7,967 nt of DNA, taken from Euryarchaeota archaeon UBA623. GTDB lineage: Archaea > Thermoplasmatota > Poseidoniia > Poseidoniales > Thalassarchaeaceae. Under the pieces are notes generated by a model. That model was not told the origin of the DNA. It ran no database searches and worked only from the letters and a program-made list of their open reading frames with translations. Location of the stretch: assembly GCA_002505325.1 (NCBI GenBank), contig DAUV01000042.1, positions 1 to 7,967 of the forward strand. The letters run 5' to 3'. Position 1 is the stretch's first letter; every line of letters begins with the position of its first letter. A program made the position numbers and the translations under genes. Positions 5,985 to 7,967 of the stretch are shown in pieces.

Positions 5985-7777
5985 ACCCGCAGGAGTCCTC
6001 ATCGGACCAGTTCAGCGGCCGAATGGGACTGATCTTCGCTACCATTGGTGCCGCCATAGGAACCGGTAACATCTGGCGCTTCCCTAGGATGGTAGGGGCC
6101 AACGGTGGTGGCTCGTTCCTAGTCCCCTGGCTGATTTTCCTTTTCCTCTGGTCCATTCCACTAATCATAGCCGAGTTCGCCCTTGGGAAGAGGAGCAGGA
6201 CTGGCACAGTGGGGACCTTCAGGTTATTCGCCGGTAACAACTTCGCTTGGATGGGACTCTGGACAGCATGGATCTCCACTGCCATCGGTTTCTACTACGC
6301 CGTCGTAACAGGATGGTGCCTGAACTACTTCCAGTCTGCCGTTAGGGGTGGCCTGGGAAGCGAGGTAGACACAGTAGAGGTCTGGAACTCCTTCCTGCAA
6401 TCATCGGAGCAAGTGGTATTTTTCCAACTCATAGCGGTATTGATCACCATGGCTGCAATTTGGAGGGGAGCCAAGGCGATTGAGAAGGTCAATGTCATTC
6501 TGATGGTATCGCTATTCGTACTGCTATTCTCCGCATTATTCCTCGCCTTCGTGATGGACTTCGAAGACGGAACCCTCGATGGCTTCGTCTACATGTTCAG
6601 TATCCAGCCCGAGTACCTCATGCAGCCAGAAACTTGGATCAATGGACTCTCGCAGTCAGCATGGTCCTGCTCAGCTGGAATGGGCATGGCAATCACTTAC
6701 TCGGTATACATGAGGAAGGATGAGGACACGACCCTCAATGCTGCCACCATGTGTCTTGCTAACAACAGCATAAGCATCATCGCGGGACTGACTGTCATGA
6801 TGGCGGTATTCGCGGTGGTGGATGACCCCCTGAGCGCTGTGGGGGCAGGTAGCTCTGCAATCACATTCCTAGTTCTGCCCGAAGTCTTCGCACAGGCACC
6901 AGGAGGGGGTGTGGTACAACTCATCATGGTCAGCGTATTCTTCCTCGCACTTTCATTCGCCGCCCTCACCTCGATGATATCCACAGTGGAGCTTTGTGTC
7001 AGGAACTTCGTCGACCACGGAGTAGACAGATCACGGGCAGTGGGATTCACGACTGTCGCAATATTCCTCTTCGGCCTGCCCAGCGCTGGGTTGTGGATTC
7101 GCATGGATTCGGCAACTGGGGTCGCATTCCCGCAGTTCCTCGAAGTCCAGGATCACATCTGGGGATACGGCCTGATGTTCAGCGGACTCTTCATCGCCTA
7201 CAGCATCTGGAAGTACGGATGGAGTAGGTACAAGGTGTGGCAGGCCGAGAACGACATCAGTGACTTCAGCGTCCGTGACTACCTAGACAACGGAGTCTCC
7301 TCGTTCCGTGACGATTTCATCAACACGGGTGACAACGACTGGTGGATAGGTCGCTGGTGGGACTACATCATGTATCTGGGCTTCCCACTGATGTTTGCAG
7401 TACTGATGATATCCTATTTCGTCGACCTGCTAGTCAACGTCCACGATCCGTGGAACCCCTCGAACCCTCATGGGATCTCGATTATCCTTCTATTCTGGGG
7501 AATAACCGCATCCCTCTTCATCGGACTCAACAGGTACGTCTTGGTTAATCGTGTAACCTCTATGAATGGATCTTTATGGCCACAGAATTGGGACTTAGAA
7601 CCACGTCCACTTTACAGGAACGTGCCCGAGGGAGCGGATGCACCAATTGACATGCTGCCAGGAGGCGACGATCCATTTGTCGTGCAGGCCGGCGAAACAC
7701 TTCCTAGCACATTTGTCGACGAGTACGGCGAGACCCAAAGCCATTCGATGGCAACTGTTGAAGCAGAACTCGCATGA
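5981..7777 (+). CDS. SNF/NSS-family sodium-dependent amino acid transporter
   Basis: This 598-residue membrane symporter has about twelve hydrophobic segments and LeuT-fold signatures. TM1 reads AAIGTGNIWRFPRMVGANGG, where Ala25, Asn30, Gly23 and Ile26 match LeuT sodium-site positions. TM6 reads LSQSAWSCSAGMGMAITYS, followed by RKDED. TM7 carries Asn261. TM8 reads FAALTS, with Ala327, Thr330 and Ser331 at the Na2 site. Gly27 stands where monoamine transporters have Asp, which favours amino acid substrates. Ser265 occupies the LeuT Glu290 position, where chloride-dependent animal members have Ser, but Trp50 replaces the expected anion-site Tyr. An acidic, Trp-rich loop (about 413-461) separates TM10 and TM11, and a hydrophilic tail of about 75 residues follows TM12. 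It lies in an operon with the peptidase before it (ATGA overlap) and the NAD(P)HX epimerase after it (ATGA overlap). Import of amino acids released by the peptidase is the natural reading; the exact substrate is not determined. Confidence 0.95.
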   Translation: MNPQESSSDQFSGRMGLIFATIGAAIGTGNIWRFPRMVGANGGGSFLVPWLIFLFLWSIPLIIAEFALGKRSRTGTVGTFRLFAGNNFAWMGLWTAWISTAIGFYYAVVTGWCLNYFQSAVRGGLGSEVDTVEVWNSFLQSSEQVVFFQLIAVLITMAAIWRGAKAIEKVNVILMVSLFVLLFSALFLAFVMDFEDGTLDGFVYMFSIQPEYLMQPETWINGLSQSAWSCSAGMGMAITYSVYMRKDEDTTLNAATMCLANNSISIIAGLTVMMAVFAVVDDPLSAVGAGSSAITFLVLPEVFAQAPGGGVVQLIMVSVFFLALSFAALTSMISTVELCVRNFVDHGVDRSRAVGFTTVAIFLFGLPSAGLWIRMDSATGVAFPQFLEVQDHIWGYGLMFSGLFIAYSIWKYGWSRYKVWQAENDISDFSVRDYLDNGVSSFRDDFINTGDNDWWIGRWWDYIMYLGFPLMFAVLMISYFVDLLVNVHDPWNPSNPHGISIILLFWGITASLFIGLNRYVLVNRVTSMNGSLWPQNWDLEPRPLYRNVPEGADAPIDMLPGGDDPFVVQAGETLPSTFVDEYGETQSHSMATVEAELA

Positions 7778-7967
7778 GTCGGGCCATGCGCGAGCCGGCA
7801 TGCTGGGAGATGCGCTGGCCCGAGGTCGCAGTTCTCGACGGCAATGCGAACGCACTTGGTATCGAAGAGGCATTGCTGATGGATGCGGCTGGTAAGAGTC
7901 TCGCTACTGCTGCACGTGAAATTGCAGAAGGAAAAATCCTGATCTTATGTGGACCAGGAAACAATGG
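7774..7967 (+). CDS. nnr: NAD(P)H-hydrate epimerase (YjeF_N domain), 3' part beyond the window
   Basis: Sixty-four residues are visible and the frame is open at the right edge. VAVLDGNANALGIEEALLMD (18-37) followed by AAGKSLA (38-44) matches the N-terminal helix of the YjeF_N family, whose archaeal members typically read like vlDxNaxxlGv...LMExAG; here the acidic residue is Asp37. KILILCGPGNNG then matches the Rossmann strand and nucleotide loop (GPGNNGGDG in the family). The enzyme epimerises R- and S-NAD(P)HX so that damaged cofactor can be repaired by the dehydratase. In many prokaryotes a dehydratase (YjeF_C) domain is fused behind; whether that is so here lies outside the window. The ATG at 7774 overlaps the transporter TGA by four bases but has no strong Shine-Dalgarno; in-frame ATGs at 7786 and 7810 are alternatives. 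Confidence 0.88.
   Translation, partial: MSRAMREPACWEMRWPEVAVLDGNANALGIEEALLMDAAGKSLATAAREIAEGKILILCGPGNN

Noticed and set aside
6697..7104. Minus-strand open frame of 135 codons opposite the transporter
   Set aside because: No motif, and it lies entirely within the strongly supported transporter gene.
1..7967. CRISPR array, tRNA, rRNA, insertion sequence or phage genes
   Set aside because: No regularly spaced repeats, no cloverleaf-like stretch, no transposase or integrase motifs and no terminal inverted repeats were seen on reading through. The acidic repeats at 4404-4988 are protein-level repeats.

Overview
The window reads as ordinary, gene-dense chromosome from a small-genome prokaryote, most likely a planktonic archaeon of the Poseidoniales (Marine Group II, Thermoplasmatota) or a relative. 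This placement is inference. It rests on Shine-Dalgarno sequences of the form GGTGAT/GGTGAGG/GGAGGAT, which match the archaeal 16S 3' end; on 4-bp ATGA gene overlaps; on the archaeal-looking N-terminus of the last gene; and on the mix of a large secreted peptidase, an SNF-family transporter and a bacterial-type phosphoglycerate mutase. No rRNA, tRNA, CRISPR, transposase or phage gene was seen.

Layout. On the left, minus strand: the first codons of a gene leaving the window (1-95), then a small HAD phosphatase (145-690). A short divergent spacer follows. On the plus strand, 814-2028 encodes an unfamiliar protein with a C-terminal membrane hairpin; its middle looks like a degraded aminoglycoside-phosphotransferase/ABC1-type kinase core. 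It overlaps convergently by 20 bp with a minus-strand pair: 2,3-BPG-dependent phosphoglycerate mutase (2009-2608), preceded in transcription by an MscS-type mechanosensitive channel (2618-3715). These two are tightly spaced and probably co-transcribed.

A 100-bp divergent control region (3716-3815) carries a perfect short palindrome and a hairpin that overlaps the next ribosome binding site. From it runs a plus-strand operon of three genes linked by 4-bp ATGA overlaps: a membrane-anchored extracellular M14 zinc carboxypeptidase with acidic calcium-binding-type loops inserted in its catalytic domain (3816-5984), an SNF/NSS sodium-coupled amino acid transporter (5981-7777), and the start of NAD(P)H-hydrate epimerase (7774 to the window edge).

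Reading them together (inference): the carboxypeptidase releases C-terminal amino acids from environmental peptides at the cell surface and the transporter imports them with sodium. This is a scavenging module suited to a marine heterotroph. The NAD(P)HX-repair gene is housekeeping and may simply be co-transcribed. The least explained items are the kinase-like membrane protein and the mixed anion-site residues in the transporter.
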